A stretch of DNA of 64,000 bases from AP-15 sp963733945. GTDB lineage: Bacteria > Pseudomonadota > Alphaproteobacteria > ATCC43930 > CGMCC-115725. Numbering within the stretch: the first letter of the stretch is position 1; every line of letters starts with the position of its first letter. Position numbers and translations under genes: made by a program. Below the pieces are notes generated by a model. That model was not told where the DNA came from and made no database searches. It saw nothing but the letters and a program-made list of their open reading frames with translations. Below are positions 51,893 to 62,836 of the stretch, piece after piece. The stretch spans positions 62,001-126,000 of the forward strand of contig CAVTFD010000021.1 of assembly GCA_963733945.1 (NCBI GenBank), read 5' to 3'.

Positions 51893-53749
51893 CGGATCAG
51901 CGGCGGCGAGGGCCTGGTCGAGGTCGCGGATCAGGTCGTCGGCGCTTTCGAGGCCAATCGACAGGCGGACGACATCGGGGCCGGCGCCGGCCGCCTCGCG
52001 CTGCTCGTCCGAGAGCTGGCGGTGGGTGGTCGAGGCCGGGTGCAGGATCAGGCTGCGGGTATCGCCGATATTGGCCAGATGCGAGAACAGCTGCACATTT
52101 TCGACGAGCCGGATCCCGGCCTCATAGCCGCCCTTGACGCCGAAGGTGAAGACCGCACCCGCCCCTTTCGGGAGGTATTTCGCCGCCAATTCGCGATACG
52201 GGCTGTCCTTGAGGCCGGCATAGGAGACCCAGGCGACGCGCGGGTGAACGGCGAGGAATTCGGCCACCTTACGGGCATTCTCGACATGCCGCTCCATGCG
52301 GACGTGCAGGGTCTCGATGCCGGTCAAGGTCAGAAACGCGTTCATCGGCGACAGGGTTGGGCCGAAATCGCGCAACGCCACGGCACGCGCTTTCGTGGTG
52401 AAAGCGAAATCGCCGAAATTCTCGTAAAATTTGAGGCCGTGATAGGCGGGTTCGGGGTCGGTCAGGGACGGAAAGCGGCCGCCTTGCGCCCAGTCGAACC
52501 GGCCAGATTCGACGACGATGCCGCCCAGCGCATGGCCATGGCCGGAGAGGAACTTGGTCGTCGAATGGCACACGATATCGGCGCCCCAATCGAACGGCCG
52601 GCACAGATAGGGCGTCGCCAGGGTGTTGTCGACGATCAGCGGGATGCCGGTCTCGTGGGCAATCGCCGCCACCTTTTCGAGATCGACGACGATGCCGCCG
52701 GGATTGGCGAGGCTCTCGACAAAGATCGCCTTGGTCCGCGAGGTCAAGGCGCGGCGGAAATTCTCCGGGTCGGCCGGGTCGACGAAATGGCATTTCCAGC
52801 CGAGCTTCTTGAACGACAGCCCGAACTGGGTCAGCGAGCCGCCGTAAAGATTGCGCGAGGCGAGAAACTCATCACCGGGTTCGAGCAGAGTAAAGAAAAT
52901 CAGGAACTGTGCGGCGTGGCCCGAGGCGGCGGCGACCGCGGCGCGCCCGTCTTCGAGGCTCGCGACCCGCTCTTCAAGGACGGAGACGGTCGGGTTATTC
53001 AGCCGCGCATAGATGTAGCCGAAATTGTGCAGGTTGAAGAGCGAGGCGGCGTGGTCGACATCGTCGAACACATAGGCCGCGGTCTGATAAATCGGCGTCG
53101 AGCGCGCCCCGGTCACCGGGTCGGGCGCGGCGCCGGCATGGACCGCCCGGGTCTCGAAGCCATAGCCCCCACTCTGACCCTCCCCTCCCCGGGCTTGACC
53201 CGGGGATTGCCGGGGAGGGAAAGGAAGGGGTGCCGGCCGCTCTTTGACCCGCCGGGCGAGCGGCGGCTCGGGCGGGCGGTTCCTAATGATGCCGCTGTTG
53301 ACCCCGCTCCACGACAACTCGCCGCCGAGCCGCCCGAATTCGATCTTCGGGCAGCGGTTCATGACGACTTCGATGCCGGCCGCCTCCGCTTTGGCGGCGG
53401 CGGCGTCATTGCGGATGCCGAGCTGCATCCACACCACCTTGGCGCCGATCGCGATCGCGTCCTCGACTACCGCCGGCGCCTCGCGCGCGGCGCGGAACAT
53501 GTCGACCATGTCGACCGGCTGGGGGATGTCGCGCAGATTGGCGTAGACGTTTTCCCCGAGCAGGGTCTGGCCGGCGATGCCGGGGTTGACCGGAATCACC
53601 CGATAGCCTTTGTTTCGCAGATACTTCATGACGAAGTAACTGGGCCGGTTCCAGTTCGACGACGCGCCGACCATGGCGATCGTGCGCACCCGCGCGAGTA
53701 TCGAGCGCAGTTGCGCGTCGGAATAAGGGATCGGTTCGAGCCCGCTCAT
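51887..53749 (-). CDS. CoA-binding domain fused to O-acetylhomoserine sulfhydrylase
   Basis: This 620-residue protein joins two complete units. Residues 1-157 are a YccU-type CoA-binding Rossmann domain: TIAMVGASSNWNRPSYFVMKYL and VVMNRCPKIEFGRL. Residues ~198-620 are a PLP-dependent O-acetylhomoserine aminocarboxypropyltransferase, with TRAVHAGAAPD, ARLNNPTVSVLEERVASLEDG and the PLP Lys399 in CHSTTKFLSGHG, making homocysteine from O-acetylhomoserine and sulfide. The linker (158-197) is Pro/Arg/Gly-rich and encoded by a palindromic repeat at 53187-53205. The two are usually separate adjacent genes, so the fusion may be a lost stop. No ATG or GTG suits an independent sulfhydrylase start in frame. 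Confidence 0.88.
   Translation of the reverse strand: MSGLEPIPYSDAQLRSILARVRTIAMVGASSNWNRPSYFVMKYLRNKGYRVIPVNPGIAGQTLLGENVYANLRDIPQPVDMVDMFRAAREAPAVVEDAIAIGAKVVWMQLGIRNDAAAAKAEAAGIEVVMNRCPKIEFGRLGGELSWSGVNSGIIRNRPPEPPLARRVKERPAPLPFPPRQSPGQARGGEGQSGGYGFETRAVHAGAAPDPVTGARSTPIYQTAAYVFDDVDHAASLFNLHNFGYIYARLNNPTVSVLEERVASLEDGRAAVAAASGHAAQFLIFFTLLEPGDEFLASRNLYGGSLTQFGLSFKKLGWKCHFVDPADPENFRRALTSRTKAIFVESLANPGGIVVDLEKVAAIAHETGIPLIVDNTLATPYLCRPFDWGADIVCHSTTKFLSGHGHALGGIVVESGRFDWAQGGRFPSLTDPEPAYHGLKFYENFGDFAFTTKARAVALRDFGPTLSPMNAFLTLTGIETLHVRMERHVENARKVAEFLAVHPRVAWVSYAGLKDSPYRELAAKYLPKGAGAVFTFGVKGGYEAGIRLVENVQLFSHLANIGDTRSLILHPASTTHRQLSDEQREAAGAGPDVVRLSIGLESADDLIRDLDQALAAADPL
53187..53205. repeat. CCCCGGG-N5-CCCGGGG palindrome within the fusion linker
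   Basis: CCCCGGG CTTGA CCCGGGG is a perfect stem at 53187-53205, inside the coding linker. An outer CCCTCCCC...GGGGAGGG stem encloses it (53178-53219). The same core (with CTCGA loop) is at 54654-54672. It has the look of a dispersed alphaproteobacterial intergenic repeat. Confidence 0.7.
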
Positions 53750-53890
53750 CGCCTGTACCCACCAAAGCCGCCCGCCCCCATCTTCACGCCGCGCCGCGCC
53801 CGCATGTCAAGCGCACCGAGGCTCCCGCGGGCGCTTCTGACGGCCGGCATTATTGTTTTGTCGCAGACCAGCGGGCATCATATAGATGCC

Positions 53891-54199
53891 ATGATTGATC
53901 AAATCGCCGTACGCCGAGAGGAATTGCAGGCGTTGTGCCGTCGCTTCCATGTGCGCCGCCTCGACCTGTTTGGCTCCGCGGCGCGGGGTGATTTCGACCC
54001 CGGACACAGCGATATCGATTTTCTCGTCGACTTCGACCGCAGCGCGCCGCAGCATCCGTTCGACGTCTATTTCAGCTTCAAGGAAGCGCTCGAAGAACTG
54101 TTCGGCTGCGCTGTTGACCTCATCGAGGCGGGTGCGGTCGAGAACCCCTATCTCAAAGCAAGCATCGAAGGGGACCGCGAGAATGTCTTCGCCGCATGA
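53891..54199 (+). CDS. mntA: MNT-type nucleotidyltransferase antitoxin
   Basis: This 102-residue minimal nucleotidyltransferase has LFGSAARGDFDPGHSDIDFLVDF at residues 26-48, with Gly-Ser and the two metal Asp (D41, D43). MntA antitoxins AMPylate the HepT toxin on its Tyr to inactivate it. The gene is followed by hepT with a 17-base overlap, which is the usual arrangement of the pair. ATG at 53891; the long upstream open frame on this strand is a shadow of the fusion gene and should be ignored. Confidence 0.9.
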   Translation: MIDQIAVRREELQALCRRFHVRRLDLFGSAARGDFDPGHSDIDFLVDFDRSAPQHPFDVYFSFKEALEELFGCAVDLIEAGAVENPYLKASIEGDRENVFAA

Positions 54200-54557
54200 C
54201 CCTCGATGCTTTCTTTGGGATGCCTTGCGGGCGGCGGAGAGGGTCCAGGGATTTGTGCTTGGAAAGACCTACGAGGATTTCCTCGAAGACGACCTGGTCC
54301 GTTCGGCGGTCGAGCGCCAACTGGAGATCATCGGCGAAGCTCTCTCTCAACTGGCGAAAATCGATCCGCAGGCCGCGGGCAAGGTCACCGAATTGCGCCG
54401 CATCATCGCCTTTCGCAACATCCTCGTGCACGGCTACGCTACCGTTGATTACGAGACCGTGTGGCGCCTGATCGAGGACAAGCTTCCGGAGCTTCAAGCA
54501 AATCTGCGCATGCTGCTCGACGCCTCCGACCCCGCGCCAGACCCGCCGGCCGGCTAA
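54183..54557 (+). CDS. hepT: HEPN-domain toxin (HepT)
   Basis: This 124-residue helical protein has the HEPN RNase signature R78-N-I-L-V-H83 followed by G-Y85 (FRNILVHGYATVD), where the Tyr is the target of AMPylation. VERQLEIIGEALSQL and the IIAFR context match the HepT/DUF86 family. Toxin activity is RNA cleavage. ATG at 54183 lies inside the 3' end of mntA. The pair lies between the sulfhydrylase fusion and a truncated duplicate of its 5' end. Confidence 0.9.
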   Translation: MSSPHDPRCFLWDALRAAERVQGFVLGKTYEDFLEDDLVRSAVERQLEIIGEALSQLAKIDPQAAGKVTELRRIIAFRNILVHGYATVDYETVWRLIEDKLPELQANLRMLLDASDPAPDPPAG

Positions 54558-54653
54558 ATTGTCCCCCCCTAAACCCTCCCTTCGATGGGGTGGGGGCGCT
54601 TCCGCCAATCCTCGACCATAGTCGCAGCCACCAAGCTGCCAGACCGGGTTCCT

Positions 54654-54672
54654 CCCCGGGCTCGACCCGGGG
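54654..54672. repeat. CCCCGGG-N5-CCCGGGG palindrome, second copy
   Basis: Perfect inverted repeat with loop CTCGA, adjacent to the truncation point of the CoA-binding gene fragment. The same stem occurs at 53187-53205, so both the fusion and the truncation carry it. Confidence 0.7.
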
Positions 54673-54677
54673 ATCAC

Positions 54678-54770
54678 GGGCGACACGCCGACCATCGCGA
54701 TCGTCTTGACCCGCCGCAGGATCGCGCGCAGTTGCGCATCGGAATAGGGGATGGGTTCGGGTCCGCTCAT
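54678..54770 (-). pseudogene. Truncated duplicate of the CoA-binding gene 5' end
   Basis: From ATG 54770, about 31 codons (EPIPYSDAQLRAILRRVKTIAMVG) match the first residues of the fusion protein (EPIPYSDAQLRSILARVRTIAMVG) with about 80% identity over the first 80 bases. After that the reading runs into the palindromic repeat and loses similarity. It ends at the repeat. Its start is six bases from the stop of the helicase gene. It is the remnant of a second CoA-binding gene. Confidence 0.75.
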
Positions 54771-54775
54771 CCCCT

Positions 54776-57313
<2,538 letters not shown>

Positions 57314-57315
57314 CC

Positions 57316-58932
57316 TCAGAGATTTCCGCTGAGGTCCATCGGGCGGACAACCTTCTCGATGAACGCGATCTCACTCGCGGAGATGCCATATTTCGCGTAG
57401 AGGTCCTCGTCCGTCCACCGCCTCGTCCACTCCTGGGCTGGCACAAAGGAGTAGACCTTGCGCGTTGTGTCTTGGGATGGCTTGTGCAGAAGAATTAGCA
57501 GCCGAGTCAGCCGACAGGAGAGATAGGAAAATACGCTTTCAGCCATGACCTGCGAATCGAACGGGCCAATGCAGAGGTAAGTCTCCGAAGAGATGCTGCC
57601 CGGCTCTCCGACGAATGGCGTGCTGATGATCTTGTGTGGGTAGGTGTCTCTGTTGCCGGTTCCCGGTGCGGCCCGGCCTGTGTAGACCTTCCACTTATTG
57701 ATGAGGTGAGCGCCAGTCGATATTGAGCTTCTGGAGATGTAGCCCGTACCGCCGTTCCTATAGACCAGGATGTCGCCGGCGCCCTTGGCGACCTTGCCCT
57801 TGAACGTCGTCTCTAGGCCGAACGGTTTTCTGGAACTAACCAGGCGGCCGAAACGCTTGTTTTTAGGCAGGGATAGCGAGTGGGAGTCCCCACTCTCGAC
57901 AGCAACGACTTTCTTGAGGATCGACAGCCCTTCATTGAACCGGATGAATACGTCCGCGCCCTCTTCGAGAAGAGGGCGAACGGCGGTCGAGACAGGCCAT
58001 TCCTTGAAATGGGTGGAGACTCGGCAGGGCCCGGGACTGTCCCGGTCCCAGAGGAAATAACAAATACCGCCCTTGAGGCCAACCCCTGGGAAGACGTCCG
58101 ATGCACTGAGATAATCGTCAATGGAGCGCAGTCGATTGTCAGTGAGCATCGACCCCCTGAACTCGTCTAACCCCTTGCCACCGGCGAACCAGCGGGCAGG
58201 AATTATCATGGTCAGCAGACGTGGGTTGAGCTTCTTTGCCTGGTCTACGAACTTGTTGTAGATCGGCGCGGCGCTCGTGCCGTAGCCGCTGTCGTCTAAC
58301 TGGTACGGCGGATTGCCGATGATCACATCGAACTGCATATTGCCTCCAAACAACTCGGCAATCCGATTCTTGATCTTGTCGGTGTGAATGAACGCGTAGG
58401 CGTGGGTTTCAAGCTCTTCGCCGCGTGCGAACGTATTCTGGCTCGCCCCGCAATACTTGCACTTCCCATCTGCCCATGTGTGCTCGGTGCGCTCAAACCA
58501 AATATTGCCACTTTCTGTTGTGAACGACCTGGCGACAGAGTGATCGCCGTTGGCGTGCTTCGTGCAGTAAAGGCTCCGCCTTGCTAGCAGACTGGTGAGA
58601 TGCGTGATGCCAATGCCGAACACCTGCTTTGTCAGGATGTGATCGACGCGCTCCTCAAGGTTCGGCATCTCGCTCGCCAGACCCTTGATCAGGCGGCTGG
58701 TGATCTCGCGTAAGAACACACCCGACTTCGTGAACGGGTCCAGGAACTTCACCCTCTTGTCGGACCAGAGATTCGCCCCGCCGCGATTGGCCGCCCACGT
58801 CTCGGCCAGCGCGTCCAGCATCCGGTTCGCAAATTCGGGCGGCGTGAACACCTCGTCGTTCGATAGGTTAGCGATGCACGTCAGCACATCCGGGTTGCGC
58901 CCGCGCAGCGCAAAACCAGCCTGCATGCTCAT
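57316..58932 (-). CDS. Eco57I-type adenine DNA methyltransferase
   Basis: This 538-residue N6-adenine methyltransferase has EVFTPPEFANRMLD near 27-40, motif I FLDPFTKSGVFL at 63-74, and motif IV IIGNPPYQL at 205-212. A possible zinc site is formed by C123, C158 and C161 (CKYCG). The C-terminal ~300 residues would be the target-recognition domain, with PARWF and the long loop FRGSMLTDNRLRSIDD. It overlaps the upstream gene by four bases (ATGA) and is followed by the helicase after two bases. Confidence 0.88.
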   Translation of the reverse strand: MSMQAGFALRGRNPDVLTCIANLSNDEVFTPPEFANRMLDALAETWAANRGGANLWSDKRVKFLDPFTKSGVFLREITSRLIKGLASEMPNLEERVDHILTKQVFGIGITHLTSLLARRSLYCTKHANGDHSVARSFTTESGNIWFERTEHTWADGKCKYCGASQNTFARGEELETHAYAFIHTDKIKNRIAELFGGNMQFDVIIGNPPYQLDDSGYGTSAAPIYNKFVDQAKKLNPRLLTMIIPARWFAGGKGLDEFRGSMLTDNRLRSIDDYLSASDVFPGVGLKGGICYFLWDRDSPGPCRVSTHFKEWPVSTAVRPLLEEGADVFIRFNEGLSILKKVVAVESGDSHSLSLPKNKRFGRLVSSRKPFGLETTFKGKVAKGAGDILVYRNGGTGYISRSSISTGAHLINKWKVYTGRAAPGTGNRDTYPHKIISTPFVGEPGSISSETYLCIGPFDSQVMAESVFSYLSCRLTRLLILLHKPSQDTTRKVYSFVPAQEWTRRWTDEDLYAKYGISASEIAFIEKVVRPMDLSGNL

Positions 58933-59585
58933 GCGGCCTCCTTCGGTGTCCCTCCGAGCGCGGCGGCGGCCAGTTCACTCACCGTCATCGGCGGGTAGGC
59001 CTTGGTCGGCGTGAATATCTCGTGCTTGCCGAGATGGGCAAAGCGCGAACCCTCGGTGCTGAAAGCTGATGAGCCGGTAAGAATGTCGAGACGGAAGTCA
59101 CGGCGCTGGAACCTACCCTTGCCGATGTAGCCCCACTCGGCAAAGGTGATGGGCTGGCCGTCATGCATGCGCATCGTCAGCGCGTCGCCGTGCAGGAGGT
59201 TCTGCAACAGCACGTGGGACGCGGCGCGGAACAGGTCGTCTGATTCGTCTAGGTTCAGATAGTCGGCGAAAATTTCGAGCAGGTTAACTCGACACTCGGC
59301 GATGTTGTCTACCAGCAGCTCGATGCCGTAGATGCACATCAGCGCGAGAAGCGCGTAGTGCCGCTTTTCAAACTCGGATCTTCCGAACTTGATTTCGACG
59401 GTGGCGAGCTTGCGTTGCAGGACATGGACCAGGAAGTTACCGCTCCCGCATGCCGGCTCCAAGAAGCGCGAGTCAATGCGCTCGGTCTCGTCCTTGACGA
59501 GGTTGAGCATCGCCTCGACCATCCACGGAGGAGTAAATACCTCCCCGTGGTCGGCAACGCGTTTCTTGGACTTGATCAGGCTCAT
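58929..59585 (-). CDS. Small N6-methyltransferase-like protein with motif I only
   Basis: This 218-residue protein has the Rossmann methyltransferase start HGEVFTPPWMVEAMLNLV, and motif I FLEPACGSGNFLVHVL at 41-56. LMCIYGIELLVDNIAECR follows (motif II/III region). The catalytic NPP(Y/F) motif is not present in this protein; the next gene has it. It may be a partial duplicate or a regulatory subunit. The ATG at 59585 lacks a strong ribosome site, and upstream frame extension to 59951 is unlikely. First gene of the operon. Confidence 0.75.
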   Translation of the reverse strand: MSLIKSKKRVADHGEVFTPPWMVEAMLNLVKDETERIDSRFLEPACGSGNFLVHVLQRKLATVEIKFGRSEFEKRHYALLALMCIYGIELLVDNIAECRVNLLEIFADYLNLDESDDLFRAASHVLLQNLLHGDALTMRMHDGQPITFAEWGYIGKGRFQRRDFRLDILTGSSAFSTEGSRFAHLGKHEIFTPTKAYPPMTVSELAAAALGGTPKEAA

Positions 59586-59610
59586 GAGTAACCCATTCGT
59601 ATTATAGCAA

Positions 59611-59686
59611 GTAGGGCGGATTAGCGCAGCGTAATCCGCCGTCCATGTTGAAGCGGCGGGTTGCGCCTTCGGCTGACCCACCCTAC
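59611..59686. repeat. BIME-like palindromic repeat upstream of the restriction operon
   Basis: GGCGGATTA (59615-59623) pairs with TAATCCGCC (59632-59640) over an eight-base loop. A second palindromic unit, GCGGGTTGCGCCTTCGGC with ACCCACCCTAC, follows, and the whole is framed by GTAGGG at 59611 and CCCTAC ending at 59686. Such GGATTA/TAATCC elements are widespread intergenic repeats in proteobacteria. Confidence 0.75.
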
Positions 59687-59871
59687 GGCTCTGCGCCCGC
59701 CTGAACACCACCCGAAAATTGCCATGAGCGCATGTTATGCGTTGGCGAGGAAGGAATTCGTGAGGTTTCTCGTGATCCGGTCCGCGCTCCTCGTCGGCGA
59801 GGCGAGGCGGCTGTTGCGGCTGAGTGGGCGGTTTGCGGGGGGTGCGGCGGGCCGCGCTGGGCGCTCGTGGC

Positions 59872-60064
59872 GATTCCCGGATAATTCCCGGTTCCATGGC
59901 CTTAACGGGAATTCGAATTCCCGGTTCGGGGCTACGGGAATTGCAGGTCAACCCATTGATATGATGTCAGGAAATCAGAGCGGTCTGGGTGGTTTTGGTG
60001 AAGATTCCCGGTTATTTCCCGGTTACACGGGAATTTCGGCAGCATCGGGCGCTGACGGGAATTT
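59872..60064. repeat. TTCCCGG clustered palindromic repeat, copy B
   Basis: About 190 bases with seven TTCCCGG/CCGGGAA-type units in the same order as copy A near 7.9 kb. It includes TTCCCGGTTACACGGGAATT at 60016-60035 and AATTCCCGGTTC-N6-ACGGGAATTGC near 59916-59944, and a following CATTGA/AAATC spacer as in A. No ORF is credible here. It lies between the BIME-like repeat and the small exported protein gene, at the outer edge of the defence island. Confidence 0.8.
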
Positions 60065-60103
60065 GCCCAATCGCCTCGCCCGCGACCGCGCCTATGCGGA
60101 GGG

Positions 60104-60403
60104 TCACCAGGCCAGGGCCGGGCCCTTGAGGCCGACCCCGCCGTTCTTTTCGATCACCCCGAACAGCTGCAATCGGCACGGCCAAGCCGGATTGCAGCCG
60201 TCGCCGGTCCCGCCGAACCGATCGGCCCCGAGCCGCGGATCATAGCCGGGCGGCATGGCGATATCGGCCGGCGGCGATTGCAAAATCAGCGGTCTTTGCC
60301 CCGGCGCGGCGCCCGATGCCGGCGTTGCTCGCTGCGCCTGGGCCGGCAGGCCGCATATGGCGGCGATCAGCGCCGCGGCGACGGCCGGCCAGGCTTTTCT
60401 CAT
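60104..60403 (-). CDS. Small exported hypothetical protein
   Basis: This 99-residue protein has a signal peptide (AWPAVAAALIAAICGLPAQAQ) and a short mature Pro/Gly-rich part with MPPGYDPRLGADRFGGTG and two cysteines (DGCNPAWPCR) that could form a disulfide. No family recognised. It is codirectional with the peroxiredoxin gene and 16 bases downstream of it. Probably periplasmic. Confidence 0.65.
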   Translation of the reverse strand: MRKAWPAVAAALIAAICGLPAQAQRATPASGAAPGQRPLILQSPPADIAMPPGYDPRLGADRFGGTGDGCNPAWPCRLQLFGVIEKNGGVGLKGPALAW

Positions 60404-60419
60404 CTCGGGGGCGCAGGCG

Positions 60420-60902
60420 TCAAAGCGCCTTCAGCATCGTCTCGGCACTGGAGACGTCGAATTGTCCGGGTTGCTCGACGTTCAGCGCCTTGACGACACC
60501 GTCGTCGACCAGCATCGAATAGCGTTGGGTACGGATGCCCATGCCTTCCTTGATGCGATCGAGCTCGAGCCCGATCGCCCTCACGAAGTCGCCGCTGCCG
60601 TCGCCGAGCATGACAACCTTGCCGGCAGCACCACGTTCCTTGCCCCAGGCATCCATGACAAACTGGTCGTTGACCGCGATGCAGGCGATGGTGTCGACGC
60701 CCTTGGCCTTGAGTTCGTCCGCATGGCTAACGTAGCCGGGGAGATGCCGCTCCGAGCAGGTCCGGGTATAAGCGCCGGGGACGCCGAACAGCGCCACCTT
60801 CTTGCCGCGGAAAAAATCGTCGGTGGTGACCGCCTGGACCCCGTCCGGGCTCACATAGCGCAACGTCACCGATGGCACCTTGTCGCCAACCTTGATGGTC
60901 AT
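60420..60902 (-). CDS. Peroxiredoxin (Prx5/AhpC-TSA family)
   Basis: This 160-residue thiol peroxidase has the peroxidatic Cys49 in VPGAYTRTCSERHLPGY and a second Cys74 in TIACIAVND, a pattern of the Prx5 branch with a resolving Cys in helix 2. The usual PxxxTxxC motif has the TPTC changed to TRTC. It reduces H2O2 and organic peroxides in the cytoplasm with a thiol partner. GGGAGGA precedes the ATG at 60902. It leads the small exported protein gene. Confidence 0.92.
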   Translation of the reverse strand: MTIKVGDKVPSVTLRYVSPDGVQAVTTDDFFRGKKVALFGVPGAYTRTCSERHLPGYVSHADELKAKGVDTIACIAVNDQFVMDAWGKERGAAGKVVMLGDGSGDFVRAIGLELDRIKEGMGIRTQRYSMLVDDGVVKALNVEQPGQFDVSSAETMLKAL

Positions 60903-60917
60903 GGATCGTCCTCCCGA

Positions 60918-61676
60918 ATGTCGGTGCCCCCATCCCAGCACAGCGCCGGCCGCGCATCAACCGATGATGCCAAATCGGGCGAGCATTCGCTCGATCCGAG
61001 GGTGTATTGGACCGCGGCTGACTCCCTCGATCATGCCGCCATCCGGCGTCTGACCGCGGAATTGAGCGAAGACGAGGCGCGTCGGGCGCGTGCATTTCAT
61101 TTCGATCGGGACCGAGCGACCTACGTCGCCGCTCATGCAATGCTGCGCCGGGTGTTGCGCGAGGCGCTCGGCGGTGAAGATCCGGATTTTGCGCTCAGCC
61201 CGCTCGGCCGGCCGGAGCTGATGCCGCGGCGAGATGGCAGGCCGGCGCCGTCGTTCAACCTCACCCATAGCGGTGATTTCGCCGCCTGCGCGATCCTCTA
61301 CGGTGCGCCAATCGGGATCGACGCCGAGGACATTCGCCGCCCGATCAACGTCGCCGAGATGGCCGAGCGCTGGTTCCACCCATCGGAGCGCCGGCTGCTG
61401 AAGCGGATTGCGGAGGTAAAGCGCGTCGAAATGTTCTTTCGGATCTGGACAACCAAGGAGGCGATCCTGAAGACCACCGGGCACGGGCTGCGCATCGAAC
61501 CTCAGCTTTTTGCCGTTGACCCCGATCGCGGTCGTGCAGCCGTCCCCAGGGAGCTCGGCATCCCGATCCGCTGGCGCCTGGCGGAACTGACCCCGCTGCC
61601 CCATATCCGGCTCGCTCTTGCCGTCTCCGGACAAGGCTTGCTGCGCCATTCGCCTATCCGCATCGAACTGGGGTGA
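60918..61676 (+). CDS. 4'-phosphopantetheinyl transferase (Sfp-type)
   Basis: This ~252-residue enzyme attaches phosphopantetheine to carrier proteins. The metal site is D135-x-E137 in GIDAEDIRRP, and WTTKEAILKTTGHGL at 177-191 is the second signature with the basic catalytic Lys. FSNLTHSGD-type SFNLTHSGDFAACA (112-125) completes it. The Sfp type serves peptide or polyketide synthases and other carriers. The start at 60918 is uncertain since it lies only 15 bases from the divergent peroxiredoxin start and lacks a clear ribosome site; it is the first in-frame ATG of the conserved region. Confidence 0.87.
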   Translation: MSVPPSQHSAGRASTDDAKSGEHSLDPRVYWTAADSLDHAAIRRLTAELSEDEARRARAFHFDRDRATYVAAHAMLRRVLREALGGEDPDFALSPLGRPELMPRRDGRPAPSFNLTHSGDFAACAILYGAPIGIDAEDIRRPINVAEMAERWFHPSERRLLKRIAEVKRVEMFFRIWTTKEAILKTTGHGLRIEPQLFAVDPDRGRAAVPRELGIPIRWRLAELTPLPHIRLALAVSGQGLLRHSPIRIELG

Positions 61677-61723
61677 ACGCCCGGCATAGGCAGGCGACGA
61701 AGCAATCTCGGCCGAATCGGGCC

Positions 61724-62716
61724 TCATGCGAGGCGAGGCAGCACCTTTTCGGTCAGCAGCATAAAGGTTTCGTGGCTGAGCGGGGCGCACAGCAGATAAT
61801 CGAGGCCTATCTCTTCGCGTAGCCGGAGAATTTGATCGACCACCGCCTCGGGCGTCCCGTGCAGGATCACCTCGTCGAGGTAGCGGCGGACCGGGTCGAC
61901 TCCCTCGGGGGAGAAACTCGATTGCATCACCGGGCGGTGCTGAGCACCGAGATAGGAGTTGACGATCCATTGGGCGCCGTTGCGCGCCACCGCCGTAGCC
62001 TCGGCCGCGTTCCGGCTCAGCGCCACCAGCCGGGCCATCGGAATGTCCCGGCCGGCTTCCGAAAAGCCGGCTGCGATCAGCCGCTCGACATAAAGCCGGC
62101 GCTTATGGCCGATCTCCGCCGACGAGGAATGAGGGTCCATCAGGATCGAGAACCCGCGGCCAGCGGCCCATTCGATCGCTCCTTCAGAACTCGCGGCCAT
62201 CCATACCGGCGGATGCGGGCGCTGCGCCGGCTTTGGCAAGACTTCGATGCCGTCAAAGCGGAAATGCTCGCCGGTGAAACTCAACCGCTCGTCAGTCCAG
62301 GCTTTTAGGACGATTTCGACGGTCTCGCGGAACCGCGACGTGCTCTCGTCCGGCGGCACCCCGAAGGCCTCGAACTCGACCCGGGCAAAGCCGCGGCCGG
62401 CGCCCCAATTGACCCGCCCGCCGGACAGTAGGTCAAGCAGCGCCACCTCTTCGGCGAGCCGCAGCGGGTGATAGAACGGCGCCAATGACACCCCGGTGCC
62501 GATGCGCAGCCGGCGGGTGCGTGCCGCCGCCAGCACGCCGACCATGTGCACCGAGGGACACACGCTGAAGCTCGAGAAATGGTGCTCGGCGAGCCACACC
62601 GCGTCGTAACCGGTGCCGTCCATGATCTCGATCCGCTCGAGCGCTCGCGCATAAACCGTCGCCAGATCGATGCGCCGCTCGGGCCAGCTGAAGAACTGCA
62701 GCACCGCGAATTTCAT
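61724..62716 (-). CDS. Luciferase-like (LLM) flavin-dependent monooxygenase
   Basis: This 330-residue TIM-barrel protein has MKFAVLQFFSWPERRID at the start, then VWLAEHHFSSFSVCPSVHMVGVLAAARTRRLRIGTGVSLAPFYHPLRLAEEVALLDLLSGGRVNWGAGRGFARVEFEAFGV, the family signature. C-terminal PHPPVWMAASS and HGTPEAVVDQILRLREEIGLD follow. Substrate unknown. Convergent with the PPTase gene and divergent from the duplicated-domain gene. Confidence 0.92.
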   Translation of the reverse strand: MKFAVLQFFSWPERRIDLATVYARALERIEIMDGTGYDAVWLAEHHFSSFSVCPSVHMVGVLAAARTRRLRIGTGVSLAPFYHPLRLAEEVALLDLLSGGRVNWGAGRGFARVEFEAFGVPPDESTSRFRETVEIVLKAWTDERLSFTGEHFRFDGIEVLPKPAQRPHPPVWMAASSEGAIEWAAGRGFSILMDPHSSSAEIGHKRRLYVERLIAAGFSEAGRDIPMARLVALSRNAAEATAVARNGAQWIVNSYLGAQHRPVMQSSFSPEGVDPVRRYLDEVILHGTPEAVVDQILRLREEIGLDYLLCAPLSHETFMLLTEKVLPRLA

Positions 62717-62836
62717 TTAGAGACGATACCGGCCGGATAGCGGCCGGTCCAGCCGGCGGGACAGACGCGGCACTTGTGGCGGTCTCGTCCGGCCCGGCAT
62801 GATGGCGATCATTCCAGCATTCTCCGAGGCGATGCC

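Noticed and set aside
52022..53890. Long plus-strand frame running into mntA
   Set aside because: It is antisense to the CoA-binding/sulfhydrylase fusion; only the last 102 codons (from 53891) carry a domain.
59872..60064. CRISPR array next to the restriction operon (copy B)
   Set aside because: Same irregular palindromic layout as copy A; no equal spacers and no cas genes.
60255..60917. Extended N-terminus of the PPTase frame opposite peroxiredoxin
   Set aside because: Antisense to the peroxiredoxin and exported-protein genes; conserved PPTase sequence starts after 60918.
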